A stretch of DNA of 64,000 bases from Candidatus Flexifilum breve (lineage in GTDB: Bacteria > Chloroflexota > Anaerolineae > Aggregatilineales > Phototrophicaceae): contig JADKGC010000001.1 of assembly GCA_016717205.1 (NCBI GenBank), forward strand, positions 1,116,001 to 1,180,000. Reading direction: 5' to 3'. Of this stretch, positions 8,753 through 16,533 are shown in pieces. The notes under the pieces are model-generated. The model was given only the letters and a program-made list of their open reading frames with translations. It was not told the origin of the DNA and did not search any database. Made by a program: the position numbers and the translations under genes. Numbering within the stretch: the first letter of the stretch is position 1; the number at the start of each line of letters is the position of its first letter.

Positions 8753-9856
8753 ATGCAACGCTTAGGAAACTCAGCTCGACTCAACGGGAAGTTTGGTAGA
8801 TGGGCGTGGATGGGGCTGGTGCTGGTCTGCCTGCTGCTGTTCGGCGTCAGCGTCACCACTGCGCAAAGTGAGGGCGCGCAGATCCGCGTCGGGCATTTCG
8901 TGTTCGATGCGCCCGCCGTCAACCTGTACGTGAATGGTGAGCTCGTCATGGGAACGGACGACATGCCCCTGCTGTACGGCGTATTGACGCTGCCTACCGA
9001 CTATCTGGATGTGGCCGCAGGCACCCACACCTTCGCCGTGACCGCTGAAGATGAACCGCTCGAGTCGGCGCTCGTGGGCGCGCAAGAGTTCACATTGGAA
9101 GCAGGGCACCGCTATACGCTGGCATTGATGGGGAATGTTTCCTTAGGCGATCTGCACTTCTTGCTGCTGGACGAGACGGCGGCCGTGGCCGAAAAGGACA
9201 TTACGCAGAGCGCCGTCACGTTTTTCATCAACAACGTCACCGGTGTGTCAGCGCTGGATTTTGTCTTCGCAGGCGAACCGGTGATCACCAACCTCGCCTA
9301 TGGCGACTATCAGGTCATGCAAGACCCCGCGGAAGGCAGCGGTTCGCTGGTGACGGATTCGGCTGATCCCACAGCCGTGCTGCTGGAAGTCCCGGAAGCG
9401 GTCGGCAGTCCGGCCCATTTCTTGGCCGTGTTCGTCTTCTCGGGGACGTTTTCGGGGGCACAATGGGAAGGCTATGATGTGCTCTACACCGGGCAGTTTG
9501 AGGGGGAACTCACGATCCTCGATGGCGGCCCCATCGCCTTAGGTGAGACCCTCCCCGTCGAGTTCACAGACATGGGACAGCGCATGCAGTTCACCCTGAC
9601 GCTGGCTGAGCCAACCGTAGTCGATATCCTCGAGAGCGGCTCGGTGGAAGTCGATCCGTTTGTCCGAATTTATGATGCAGCGGGCAGCCTGCTGTACTCA
9701 AACGATGAATTGTCCATGGAGGATAATGCGGAAGGGATTGGCGATGCCGGTTGCACGGCGTGTGAACTGGATGCCGGAACCTACATCATCGAAGCGGCGA
9801 CGTTCATCGACATCGGCACGGGTGAATTCACGCTGACGGTGAGCGAAGCGGAGTAA
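8753..9856 (+). CDS. Secreted DUF4397-domain protein, tandem paralogue
   Basis: Start at ATG 8753 after AAGGAG; the frame extends upstream to 8687 but only through the shared leader. Architecture matches the preceding gene: signal peptide (about 12-37, ending VTTAQS), DUF4397-type domain (IRVGHFVFDAPAVNLYVNG, VAAGTHTFAVTAED), a second beta domain, and a C-terminal PPC-like domain. The two proteins are colinear and similar throughout, so they arose by tandem duplication. A difference is GCTACELDAG near the C-terminus where the paralogue has GWSGLELEAG, adding a Cys pair that could form a disulphide. No enzymatic motif is visible. Confidence 0.8.
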   Translation: MQRLGNSARLNGKFGRWAWMGLVLVCLLLFGVSVTTAQSEGAQIRVGHFVFDAPAVNLYVNGELVMGTDDMPLLYGVLTLPTDYLDVAAGTHTFAVTAEDEPLESALVGAQEFTLEAGHRYTLALMGNVSLGDLHFLLLDETAAVAEKDITQSAVTFFINNVTGVSALDFVFAGEPVITNLAYGDYQVMQDPAEGSGSLVTDSADPTAVLLEVPEAVGSPAHFLAVFVFSGTFSGAQWEGYDVLYTGQFEGELTILDGGPIALGETLPVEFTDMGQRMQFTLTLAEPTVVDILESGSVEVDPFVRIYDAAGSLLYSNDELSMEDNAEGIGDAGCTACELDAGTYIIEAATFIDIGTGEFTLTVSEAE

Positions 9857-9875
9857 GGTCTAACGGCAAACAAGC

Positions 9876-9902
9876 GGCTGTCCTGACGTGCTCAGGACAG
9901 CC
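9876..9902. terminator. Intergenic hairpin between convergent genes
   Basis: An 11-bp perfect stem (GGCTGTCCTGA / TCAGGACAGCC) with a 5-nt loop lies 20 bp after the stop of the plus-strand gene and before the end of a minus-strand gene. It is followed by ACTTTAATAT, a weak T-rich tail. A shared bidirectional terminator is likely. Confidence 0.65.
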
Positions 9903-9969
9903 ACTTTAATATAGGGTACGCTGGGGCAGTCCACCAAAATTCGACGGCGCTGCCCCGCTGCGAATCCGA

Positions 9970-11373
9970 CTATGCGCCGGGCATGGTCGAGGTGACGATG
10001 AAGAAGGCGGCGATCACGGCGATGACCACAGCGGCCACCGACACGACCCGCGCCGCCGAGCGGACGATAATCGGCTGTTCGGCGGGCTGGGCGAAGCGCG
10101 GTGTATTGGCAACCACCTCGCCGAGCTGCCCGGCCATCCACGTGGAGACCAGCGCGCCCACGAACAGAGCAGGGATCATCAGCGGCACGTTGCCAGTGCT
10201 GAGAATTGGATCGGTAAACCACAGCGGAATTTGCGGGAGCAGCGCGACCGTCCCGACCACCGTAACCACAAGCGCCGTGAAGATCGGGCTGATAGCCTGT
10301 CCGCGTGAGGCGCGATACCAAACGGCGATGTCCAGCGCGATGACCAAGGGCAGGGTAAGCAGCATCGTCGATAAGCCTGTATCACCGTAGCCAAGGATCA
10401 GGAACGAACCGCTGCGCACGACCGCTGCGATCAGCCACAAAGACGTCGCCGTGCCGAAGCGTTTGGTGATGTGGAGCGCCATCGTTGTAGGGAACAACGC
10501 GGCGAACGCGGCGAGGAACGGCAGCGCCCAATCAGGTCGCGCTTCGACCAGCGCGGGCAAGCGCGGGAGCGTATCCGGCGCGAGCACCACCGCTTCCCAA
10601 TCCCCGAGCATGGGGATGAGCAGCGAGACGAACATCAGCGCCAGCGAGAACACAATCAGCAGTTCGAGGCGGCTGAGCTTGAGAATGCTCGCCCACGTCT
10701 TCCGAGCGGGCGTATACGAGAGCAGGATGCTCAACACGCCGACCGCGGTAATCGTGCTCGACACACTGAACACGAGGTGCGGGACGCTCATCCCGGTCAG
10801 GTCTTCGCCGTAGAGGAAGTGCCACAGCGGATCGGCGGGGAGCGTGAACAGACTCAACATGCTGCCGACGATGATCAGCGTGACCGGAATATCCGCTTTG
10901 AGGCGCTGCCGCAGCGTGCCGGTGCTGTTGCGCAGCACGCGCACCCACAGGAACGCTCCGATAAGGATCGGCACAAGCAGCGCGACGTAAATGAACTGAT
11001 GCGGTTCCCAGAAAAAGTCTTCGCCAAAAGGCAGCCCGGAGCGGACATGCCACGTCACATCCCACAGACCGCCGATGATGCCGACGGTGTTCAGCAGCGT
11101 GAGCGCCAAGGCCACGCCCTGACGCAGTCCGCGAGTCAGCGGCAGATTTTTGCTCGGCGTGAGATGCGCGGGCAGCGGTTTGACAACGGCATACCACCCG
11201 AAAGCGAGCAGCCCCACTAACCCGGCAAACAGGATGACCAACCCGGCGATAAACGCGGTGAAATCCGCGCTGGCGGGTACGCCCGAAAACACGCCCATCA
11301 GGGCATAAACGAGGAGTGAAGCAAGTAGGAATTTAAACACGATATTCTGACTGCTGTTCGACGTTTGCTGCAT
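9970..11373 (-). CDS. Multipass membrane protein of unknown function
   Basis: A 467-residue protein, hydrophobic along most of its length, with roughly ten to twelve predicted membrane segments. The first is near residues 12-32 and the last near 440-462. The most distinctive soluble-looking motif is WDVTWHVRSGLPFGEDFFWEPHQFIY around residues 105-130, rich in Trp, His, Asp and Glu, followed by further segments and a PLWHFLYGED motif. This W-D-x-x-W-H and H-Q pattern resembles uncharacterised multispan proteins of soil bacteria and could bind a metal or ligand, but I do not recognise a named family. It ends convergently with the DUF4397 cluster. The upstream gap 11374-11701 holds only a short CCTGAG/CTCAGG repeat (about 11466-11486) and the promoter of the next gene. 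Confidence 0.7.
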   Translation of the reverse strand: MQQTSNSSQNIVFKFLLASLLVYALMGVFSGVPASADFTAFIAGLVILFAGLVGLLAFGWYAVVKPLPAHLTPSKNLPLTRGLRQGVALALTLLNTVGIIGGLWDVTWHVRSGLPFGEDFFWEPHQFIYVALLVPILIGAFLWVRVLRNSTGTLRQRLKADIPVTLIIVGSMLSLFTLPADPLWHFLYGEDLTGMSVPHLVFSVSSTITAVGVLSILLSYTPARKTWASILKLSRLELLIVFSLALMFVSLLIPMLGDWEAVVLAPDTLPRLPALVEARPDWALPFLAAFAALFPTTMALHITKRFGTATSLWLIAAVVRSGSFLILGYGDTGLSTMLLTLPLVIALDIAVWYRASRGQAISPIFTALVVTVVGTVALLPQIPLWFTDPILSTGNVPLMIPALFVGALVSTWMAGQLGEVVANTPRFAQPAEQPIIVRSAARVVSVAAVVIAVIAAFFIVTSTMPGA

Positions 11374-11636
11374 GTGACGCTGCCCTTATACACCCTATCT
11401 ACGTTCGAAACGGATTTGCACGAGCCAGCAATCTGGCTGAAGGCGCCCATAGACGTCAATACTCCCTGAGCGAGACTACTCAGGAAGTACAGAAACCACC
11501 CGGCGCTGAACCAAGCAGCGGTCGAGAGGACTGGCTGTTGTCGGACTCGTGCCCTATCACTATACGCTATTTAGCGTACAACAACCAAATCGGGCGGCGC
11601 ACTCCCCAGCCGCCAGCACTCGAGTCCGGCATAGGC

Positions 11637-11665
11637 TTGACACAAATGAACAATTGTTCTATTCT
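11637..11665 (+). promoter_or_regulatory. Sigma70-type promoter with LexA-like palindrome in its spacer
   Basis: TTGACA at 11637-11642 and TATTCT at 11660-11665 are spaced by 17 bp. The spacer holds the perfect palindrome GAACAATTGTTC (11648-11659), of the form GAAC-N4-GTTC, which is the core of the Gram-positive-type LexA (DinR) box. A repressor bound there would block the polymerase. The gene starts at 11702. Confidence 0.65.
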
Positions 11666-11701
11666 GATATTTGCCTAATCCGCATCTCAAGGGGTAGTCA
11701 T

Positions 11702-12817
11702 ATGAGCGAAGTCCGTGTACTGGTTGGCACACGCAAGGGCGCTTTCGTACTGCGTTCAAACGAACAGCGCAAAGACTGGACGGTCGAAGGCCCACACTTT
11801 CCCGGCTGGGAAATCTATCACATCACCGGGACACCGAGCGATCCCAACCGGATCTACGCTTCCCAGTCGGGCGGCTGGTTCGGGCAGATCATTCAGCGCT
11901 CGGACGACGGTGGCAAAACCTGGGAGACGATGAACAATGAGTTCGCCTACCACGGCACGCCCGGCACACACCAATGGTACGACGGCACGCAGCACCCGTG
12001 GGAGTTTAAGCGCGTGTGGCATCTCGAACCCTCGCCGACCAATCCGGACTCGCTCTACGCGGGTGTTGAAGATGCCGCCCTGTTTCATTCCGCCGATGGG
12101 GGCAAGTCGTGGCAGGAACTGTCGGGTCTGCGCGATGTGAAAGGCAACCTGTGGCAGCCCGGCGCGGGCGGCATGTGCCTGCACACCATCGTACTCAACC
12201 CCAATGACCCTAACCGGATCTTCGTCGCGATCTCAGCGGCGGGCGCGTTCCGCAGCGATGACGGTGGGCAGACGTGGCGCGCCGCGAATCAGGGCTTGGT
12301 GTCACCCTACGAACTCCCGGATTCGACCGCAGAAGTGGGACACTGCGTGCACAGTATTGCCATGCACCCCTCGCGCCCGAATATTCTCTTCATGCAAAAA
12401 CACTGGGACGTGATGCGTTCCGATAATGGCGGCGACTCGTGGCACGAGATCAGCGGCAACCTGCCGACCGATTTCGGTTTCCCCATCGGCGTGCACGCCC
12501 ACGAACCGAATACGATTTATGTGGTGCCCATCACCAGCGATTCACACCACTTCCCGCCGGATGGCAAACTGCGCGTGTACCGCAGTCGTTCCGGCGGCAA
12601 CGAGTGGGAAGCGTTGACGGACGGCCTCCCGCAAAGTGACTGTTACGTGAACGTGCTGCGCAACGCGCTGGCGATTGATTCGCTGGACTCGTGCGGGGTG
12701 TACTTCGGCACGACCGGCGGTCAGGTGTACGTCTCCGCTGATTCCGGCGATCACTGGCAGGCGATTGTGCACGATCTGCCCCCGGTACTGTCGGTTGAGG
12801 TGCAGGTTCTGCCATGA
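11702..12817 (+). CDS. BNR-repeat / sialidase-like beta-propeller protein
   Basis: Start at ATG 11702 with AAGGGG upstream; the longer frame from 11549 would run through the promoter. The 371-residue protein has repeated Asp-box (BNR) motifs of the S-x-D-x-G-x-T-W type: SDDGGKTWE, SADGGKSWQ, SDDGGQTWR, SDNGGDSWH and SADSGDHWQ, giving a five- or six-bladed propeller. Such proteins are often labelled exo-alpha-sialidase or HCF136-like, but no sialidase catalytic Arg triad is evident to me and there is no signal peptide, so it is probably cytosolic. Its last four bases overlap the start of a ThiS/MoaD-like gene (ATGA), so the two are translationally coupled and presumably work together. Its biochemical role is unknown. 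Confidence 0.8.
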   Translation: MSEVRVLVGTRKGAFVLRSNEQRKDWTVEGPHFPGWEIYHITGTPSDPNRIYASQSGGWFGQIIQRSDDGGKTWETMNNEFAYHGTPGTHQWYDGTQHPWEFKRVWHLEPSPTNPDSLYAGVEDAALFHSADGGKSWQELSGLRDVKGNLWQPGAGGMCLHTIVLNPNDPNRIFVAISAAGAFRSDDGGQTWRAANQGLVSPYELPDSTAEVGHCVHSIAMHPSRPNILFMQKHWDVMRSDNGGDSWHEISGNLPTDFGFPIGVHAHEPNTIYVVPITSDSHHFPPDGKLRVYRSRSGGNEWEALTDGLPQSDCYVNVLRNALAIDSLDSCGVYFGTTGGQVYVSADSGDHWQAIVHDLPPVLSVEVQVLP

Positions 12818-13110
12818 TTAGCGTGACGCTGCCCACCCACCTGCGCACGCTGGCGCGTGTGTCCGGGCCGGTTGAGCTTGACGTCGCGGAGCCGATTACG
12901 CAGCGCAAAATTCTTGATGCGCTGGAAGCCGCCTACCCGATGCTGCGCGGCACGATCCGTGACAGCGCGACCAAACAGCGCCGCCCGTTCGTGCGCTTCT
13001 ATGCGAATGGTGAAGACATCTCACATGAATCGCCGGATGCCCCCGTGCCCGAAGAAGTCACCGCGGGTAAGCAACCGTTCCGCATCATCGGCGCGATGGC
13101 GGGGGGGTGA
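12814..13110 (+). CDS. MoaD/ThiS-family (beta-grasp) sulfur-carrier-like protein
   Basis: A 98-residue protein starting at ATG 12814, overlapping the upstream stop by 4 bp. It has the features of a ubiquitin-fold sulfur carrier: an initial beta strand MISVTLPTHLR, a helical stretch ILDALEAAYP, a region with RFYANGEDI matching the usual 'v.vNg.dv' segment, and a C-terminal di-glycine (GAMAGG) immediately before the stop. The GG tail is what E1-like enzymes adenylate in MoaD/ThiS and in ubiquitin-like modifiers. No MoaE, ThiG, MoeB or other cofactor gene is nearby, so a molybdopterin or thiamine role is not supported by context. Pairing with a BNR propeller suggests a dedicated two-gene module. 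Confidence 0.8.
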   Translation: MISVTLPTHLRTLARVSGPVELDVAEPITQRKILDALEAAYPMLRGTIRDSATKQRRPFVRFYANGEDISHESPDAPVPEEVTAGKQPFRIIGAMAGG

Positions 13111-13178
13111 AGCGCTCAACCAGCAGCCTCCTTAACGGACAGTACTAAAATAACGTCAGTTAGGGATAAGCCTCATTC

Positions 13179-13520
13179 GCGTCTCCCCCTCACCCCCAAC
13201 CCCTCTCCCACGCAAGCGGGGAGAGGGGCGCTGAACAGCGTTTTTGCTGGCTCCCCTCCCTGAATTCGGGGAGGGGCCGGGGGCTCTCAGGGGTAGTTTT
13301 TAATTGTAGGGACGAGGCATGCCTCGTCCTCCTGTGCTCACACAACCACCCTATCCGTTAAAAGACCTCTTTTGCTTTCACAGACAACCGATCTATTGCC
13401 TAATCCAGAGGAAAAACCGGACGAGGCATGCCTCGTCCCTACAGGTTCTCAGCGAAGAAAACCGTATTCGATGGGGAAGCATGAAAACCCTACCCCTGTT
13501 AGGGGCCGGGGATGGGGTCA
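13179..13520. repeat. Intergenic repeat cluster 1
   Basis: This gene-free stretch holds several palindromes that recur in the window: a CCCTCTCCCACGCAAGCGGGGAGAGGGG-type hairpin split around 13200-13228, a CCCCTCCCTGAATTCGGGGA-type hairpin with a GAATTC centre (13252-13276), and two copies of the GACGAGGCATGCCTCGTC palindrome (about 13311-13328 and 13420-13437). A GGGGCCGGGGATGGGGTC segment lies near 13502-13519. Open frames in it read through repeats and are not genes. Confidence 0.75.
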
Positions 13521-13553
13521 GAGCAGCGTGATCCCTAACTCACGTCAAAAAAA

Positions 13554-13586
13554 GACAGGCGTGGACATTGTCCACGCCTGTCTTTT
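13554..13586 (-). terminator. Intrinsic terminator of the response-regulator operon
   Basis: A 13-bp perfect stem (GACAGGCGTGGAC at 13554-13566, complement at 13570-13582) with a 3-nt loop is flanked by an A-run (13547-13553) on the left and a T-run on the right. Read on the minus strand it ends in a seven-T tract, so it is a strong terminator for the operon ending at 13618. It would also work in the plus direction. Confidence 0.85.
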
Positions 13587-13617
13587 TCAGAGTGCAATGC
13601 CTTAAGTTGATTCCGGA

Positions 13618-14007
13618 TTAGGTCGTCGTCCAGACGGCCTCGCCACGGAGTAAACGCGCAATCTGATCGGGGAAGCGATCCGGGTCGATTGGCTTACCCA
13701 AAAAGCCGTCAAAACCGGATTGGCTGGCAGCGTGAATCTCGCTCACGTGAACGGTGTAGGCGATGACCGGCACGCCAGTAAAGCGTTCATCTGATTTGAT
13801 GCGGGCAAGGACTTGATAGCCGTCGATACCCGGCATTTCGAGATCGAGAAAGACCAGGTTCACGCCTTCAATGCTCTCGAAGGTCTGCTCCAATCGATGC
13901 GGGTTTGTGACCTCGGTATGACTGATGTCTTCGTCATCCAACAGATTGGCGAGGACATTCACATTCTTGACGTTGTCGTCGATGATTAGGACATGCGCTT
14001 TGCTCAC
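13618..14007 (-). CDS. Single-domain response regulator (third in operon)
   Basis: A 129-residue stand-alone CheY-like receiver domain. The acidic pair is in VLIIDDN, the phospho-acceptor Asp is in LVFLDLEMPG (about residue 55), the switch Thr is in VIAYTVH, and the conserved Lys is in FLGKPID. There is no output domain. The C-terminal end, RFPDQIARLLRGEAVW, closely resembles those of the two upstream regulators, so the three are local duplicates. It is the last gene of the histidine-kinase operon, 31 bp after the preceding regulator and followed by a strong terminator. It probably passes phosphate or acts by protein contact. Confidence 0.88.
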   Translation of the reverse strand: MSKAHVLIIDDNVKNVNVLANLLDDEDISHTEVTNPHRLEQTFESIEGVNLVFLDLEMPGIDGYQVLARIKSDERFTGVPVIAYTVHVSEIHAASQSGFDGFLGKPIDPDRFPDQIARLLRGEAVWTTT

Positions 14008-14038
14008 AACGAACTCCTGCTGTGTTTATACGGTCGAT

Positions 14039-14488
14039 TTACGGGGCTACCGTGTGATAATGTCCGCCACTGTACCAAACTTGTTCACCTGCAAGAATCT
14101 GGACAAGCTGCCCGGGAAACAGCTCATCATCAACGGGTTTGGCGATGAACCCGTTAAAGCCCAATTGGCGTGTTTTGGGCAGGGCAATGGCGGGCTCCAT
14201 CGCGGACACCGCGACCACGGGAATAGGATCAAAGGCTTCAACCGCCCGAATGTCGGCATAGACATCAAACCCCGACCGCCCGTTGAAGAGCATTAAGTCG
14301 AGGATAATAAGATCCACCGTTTGCAGCGCGCGCAAGCGGGTGACGACTTCACGCCCGGTACGTTCAAATTCCACCCGGGCACCACTCATGGACAAGGTCA
14401 TTTGAAAGACAAGGCGATTCTGGATGTTATCTTCAACGATGAAGATCGTCTTGTGCCTAAGCGACCCCGGTTCAGTTATCGTGCTCAT
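14039..14488 (-). CDS. Single-domain response regulator (second in operon)
   Basis: A 149-residue receiver domain with an about 12-residue N-terminal extension. The acidic pair lies in IFIVEDN, the acceptor Asp in LIILDLMLFNGRSG, the switch Ser in VVAVSAM and the Lys in FIAKPVD. The loop after the phospho-Asp (LMLFNGRSG) is longer than the usual MPxxxG. The C-terminal LFPGQLVQILAGEQVW motif is shared with its neighbours. Its start overlaps the stop of the upstream regulator by 4 bp (ATGA), indicating translational coupling. No DNA-binding or enzymatic output is present. Confidence 0.88.
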   Translation of the reverse strand: MSTITEPGSLRHKTIFIVEDNIQNRLVFQMTLSMSGARVEFERTGREVVTRLRALQTVDLIILDLMLFNGRSGFDVYADIRAVEAFDPIPVVAVSAMEPAIALPKTRQLGFNGFIAKPVDDELFPGQLVQILAGEQVWYSGGHYHTVAP

Positions 14489-14892
14489 CCCAGAATCCTC
14501 CAGACTTTTTCGCCGCTCATGATGCGGTTCAGAATCTCCGGGAACGAGTCAAAATCAATCGGCTTGGCGATACACCCATCAAAACCCGCTGTACGCAGCG
14601 CTTGAATTTCCTCATTCATGACGCTGGCCGTCATCGCGACAATCGGGATGGTCTCAAAACCACCTGACGCGCGCAGCATTTCCAGCAGTTGGAAACCGGT
14701 ATAGGGCTTCATATGGATGTCGAGAAAAATCAGGTCGGGCTTCGGCGATAGGGCGAGGACACGTTCCAGAAAGTCAGTACTGTCCTCAAAAAGCGTGACA
14801 GCCGGCAGGTCGAGATCACTCGTGATCATCTGCATAACACGACGACTGCGAATTTCATCCTCAACATACAGGATATGTGGTTTGCTGTGCAT
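14485..14892 (-). CDS. Single-domain response regulator (first after the kinase)
   Basis: A 135-residue receiver. Acidic pair in ILYVEDE, phospho-acceptor Asp in LIFLDIHMKPYTG, switch Thr in IVAMTAS, Lys in CIAKPID. The C-terminal SFPEILNRIMSGEKVW matches the tails of the other two regulators. It starts 18 bp after the end of the histidine kinase, so it is co-transcribed and is the most likely direct partner. Like the others it has no output domain. Confidence 0.88.
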   Translation of the reverse strand: MHSKPHILYVEDEIRSRRVMQMITSDLDLPAVTLFEDSTDFLERVLALSPKPDLIFLDIHMKPYTGFQLLEMLRASGGFETIPIVAMTASVMNEEIQALRTAGFDGCIAKPIDFDSFPEILNRIMSGEKVWRILG

Positions 14893-14910
14893 GACCTATT
14901 CCTCTACAGT

Positions 14911-16287
14911 TCAGGCTGAAATGGACGGGGCCAACAGCGCAGACTTGATCGGCAGAGCAACATAGAAGCTCGATCCCTTATGTAATTCGCTTTCCAACCA
15001 CAAGCGTCCGCCATGGGCTTCGGCCAGGCTTTTGGAAATCGGCATCCCCAACCCGGTGCCGCCACCCTGCCGTAATCCGGATGTCGTTTGCTTGAACGCT
15101 TGAAAGACATCGGCTTGGTCTTCGGGAGCGATTCCCGGCCCGGTATCGCGAATGCAGAAGACGATTTCATCGCCAGAATGCACAGCACTGACGTTTATTG
15201 TGCCGGTTTCGGTGAACTTACAAGCGTTTGCAACGATGTTCAAAAGGATTTGGAGAATGCGCTGCCGATCACCACGGATCGTCGGGAGGTCGTCCGGTAT
15301 CTCTGCTTGGAGCTCAACGGACTTTTCAACCAAGAGGATTTTTCCGGTTGAGACCAGATTATCCAGAATGTTGCGCACATTGACGTTGTCTTCGATGAAC
15401 AGATTCAGCGAACCTGCCTCGATTTTCGACATATCCAACACGTCATTAATGAGATTCAACAGTTGTTTCGCGCTGTCAACCACTTCGCCCAGCGTTTGCG
15501 ACTGCTGCTCATTGACCGGTTCCATTGAACCTTTGGCGACATAGCGGGTGAAGTTGATGATGGCATTCAGGGGCGTCCGGAGTTCGTGCGACATACTCGC
15601 AAGAAAGGCGGATTTCACCTTGTCTGATTGTTCAGCCCGCTCACGCGCTTGGCGGGTCTCGATGACCTGCTGTTGGAGTTCCGCCTGAGAAGCTTGCAGC
15701 GCATTCAGGTTCTGGTCGCGAATGCTGCTCACCAGCGCGCTGGTGACGGTGATAATCAGCGCGAAGGACATCGATCCGACATCAATAGTTCCGGTCTGTG
15801 ATCTCTCATACGAAGCGATGATGATGGCGATGATCGCGACAATGCCGGTGATCACCGTCGCCTGCGCCGTGAGCAGCAAACTGGCCAACAGGATGGACAG
15901 CGACATGAAGAAATAGATCGTCGGATTGGTGTTACTACCTTCAGCGGTTGCGACAATACCCACTGTCGCCAGAAGCGGAATGGCGATGATGAGCAGTGCG
16001 CCCCAGCGATAATTGGCGGTGCGGCTCAGAAAATAGGCGATGAATGCCAGTATCCAGGCGACGATGGGCGCAGCTGGGGGAGGCGGAGCCTCTACCCCGG
16101 TGATCAGGCTGCTGATCGTCCCCGCAAAGATGGCGATCCCGGCGACAGGAACAAAGCCGAGGATCACAGCGGCCAGTAAGCGGGCGCGTTGTTTGTTGGC
16201 TAAATCAAGACTTGAAGCTGGCGCTGTTAGGTTGTCCCAGAGCATGCGCGGACTTGTGGACAGCACAGTGGCATTCAGATAACCCAT
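14911..16287 (-). CDS. Membrane histidine kinase
   Basis: Start set at ATG 16287 (MGYLNATV), which has GGAG about 8 nt upstream; a TTG start at 16311 would add eight residues. Residues about 35-195 hold six hydrophobic segments with short loops and no obvious periplasmic sensor, then a coiled linker (LQASQAELQQQVIETRQARE). The HisKA H-box is SHELRTPLNAI, followed by the N-box ILLNIVANACKF, G1 DTGPGIAPED and G2 GGGTGLGMPI. It heads an operon with three single-domain receivers, an arrangement suited to a branched phosphorelay. The signal is unknown; the six-helix input suggests sensing in or at the membrane. Confidence 0.88.
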   Translation of the reverse strand: MGYLNATVLSTSPRMLWDNLTAPASSLDLANKQRARLLAAVILGFVPVAGIAIFAGTISSLITGVEAPPPPAAPIVAWILAFIAYFLSRTANYRWGALLIIAIPLLATVGIVATAEGSNTNPTIYFFMSLSILLASLLLTAQATVITGIVAIIAIIIASYERSQTGTIDVGSMSFALIITVTSALVSSIRDQNLNALQASQAELQQQVIETRQARERAEQSDKVKSAFLASMSHELRTPLNAIINFTRYVAKGSMEPVNEQQSQTLGEVVDSAKQLLNLINDVLDMSKIEAGSLNLFIEDNVNVRNILDNLVSTGKILLVEKSVELQAEIPDDLPTIRGDRQRILQILLNIVANACKFTETGTINVSAVHSGDEIVFCIRDTGPGIAPEDQADVFQAFKQTTSGLRQGGGTGLGMPISKSLAEAHGGRLWLESELHKGSSFYVALPIKSALLAPSISA

Positions 16288-16485
16288 GAGGTCTCCAATG
16301 TAGTAGGGCAATATGCAATTCTAAGTTTATACGCGATAGGGAACGATCTTGAGTTTAGATTGTGAAAAAAAGGAGAATAGTCCTAGCCACAATCATCGTC
16401 AGCTAATCTTCGGTATCCGTACCTAACGGCTGTCAGCGGCATCTCATCGAATCGGGGTTGGCAAGCGCGCGGAAAATATATATTA

Positions 16486-16514
16486 CTCCTCACCCATTTA
16501 AGCTGGGTGAGGAG
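16486..16514 (-). terminator. Probable terminator after the first P450
   Basis: An 11-bp stem (CTCCTCACCCA / TGGGTGAGGAG) with a 7-nt loop lies 20 bp beyond the stop of the minus-strand P450. On that strand it is followed by TAATATATATTTT. This is AT-rich but not a clean T-run, so efficiency is uncertain. No other feature was seen in 16312-16485. Confidence 0.55.
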
Positions 16515-16533
16515 CAGATCGAAAAGAGGTTGA

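Noticed and set aside
10471..11220. Long plus-strand frame inside the membrane-protein gene
   Set aside because: Antisense shadow of a hydrophobic minus-strand gene with typical low-complexity Arg/Glu/Gln translation.
13179..13520. Possible CRISPR array in the repeat cluster
   Set aside because: Repeats are of several types, palindromic and irregularly spaced, with no uniform spacer length and no cas genes in the window.
13319..13605. Small open frames in the repeat-rich gap
   Set aside because: They run through palindromic repeats and a terminator and have no homology-like pattern.
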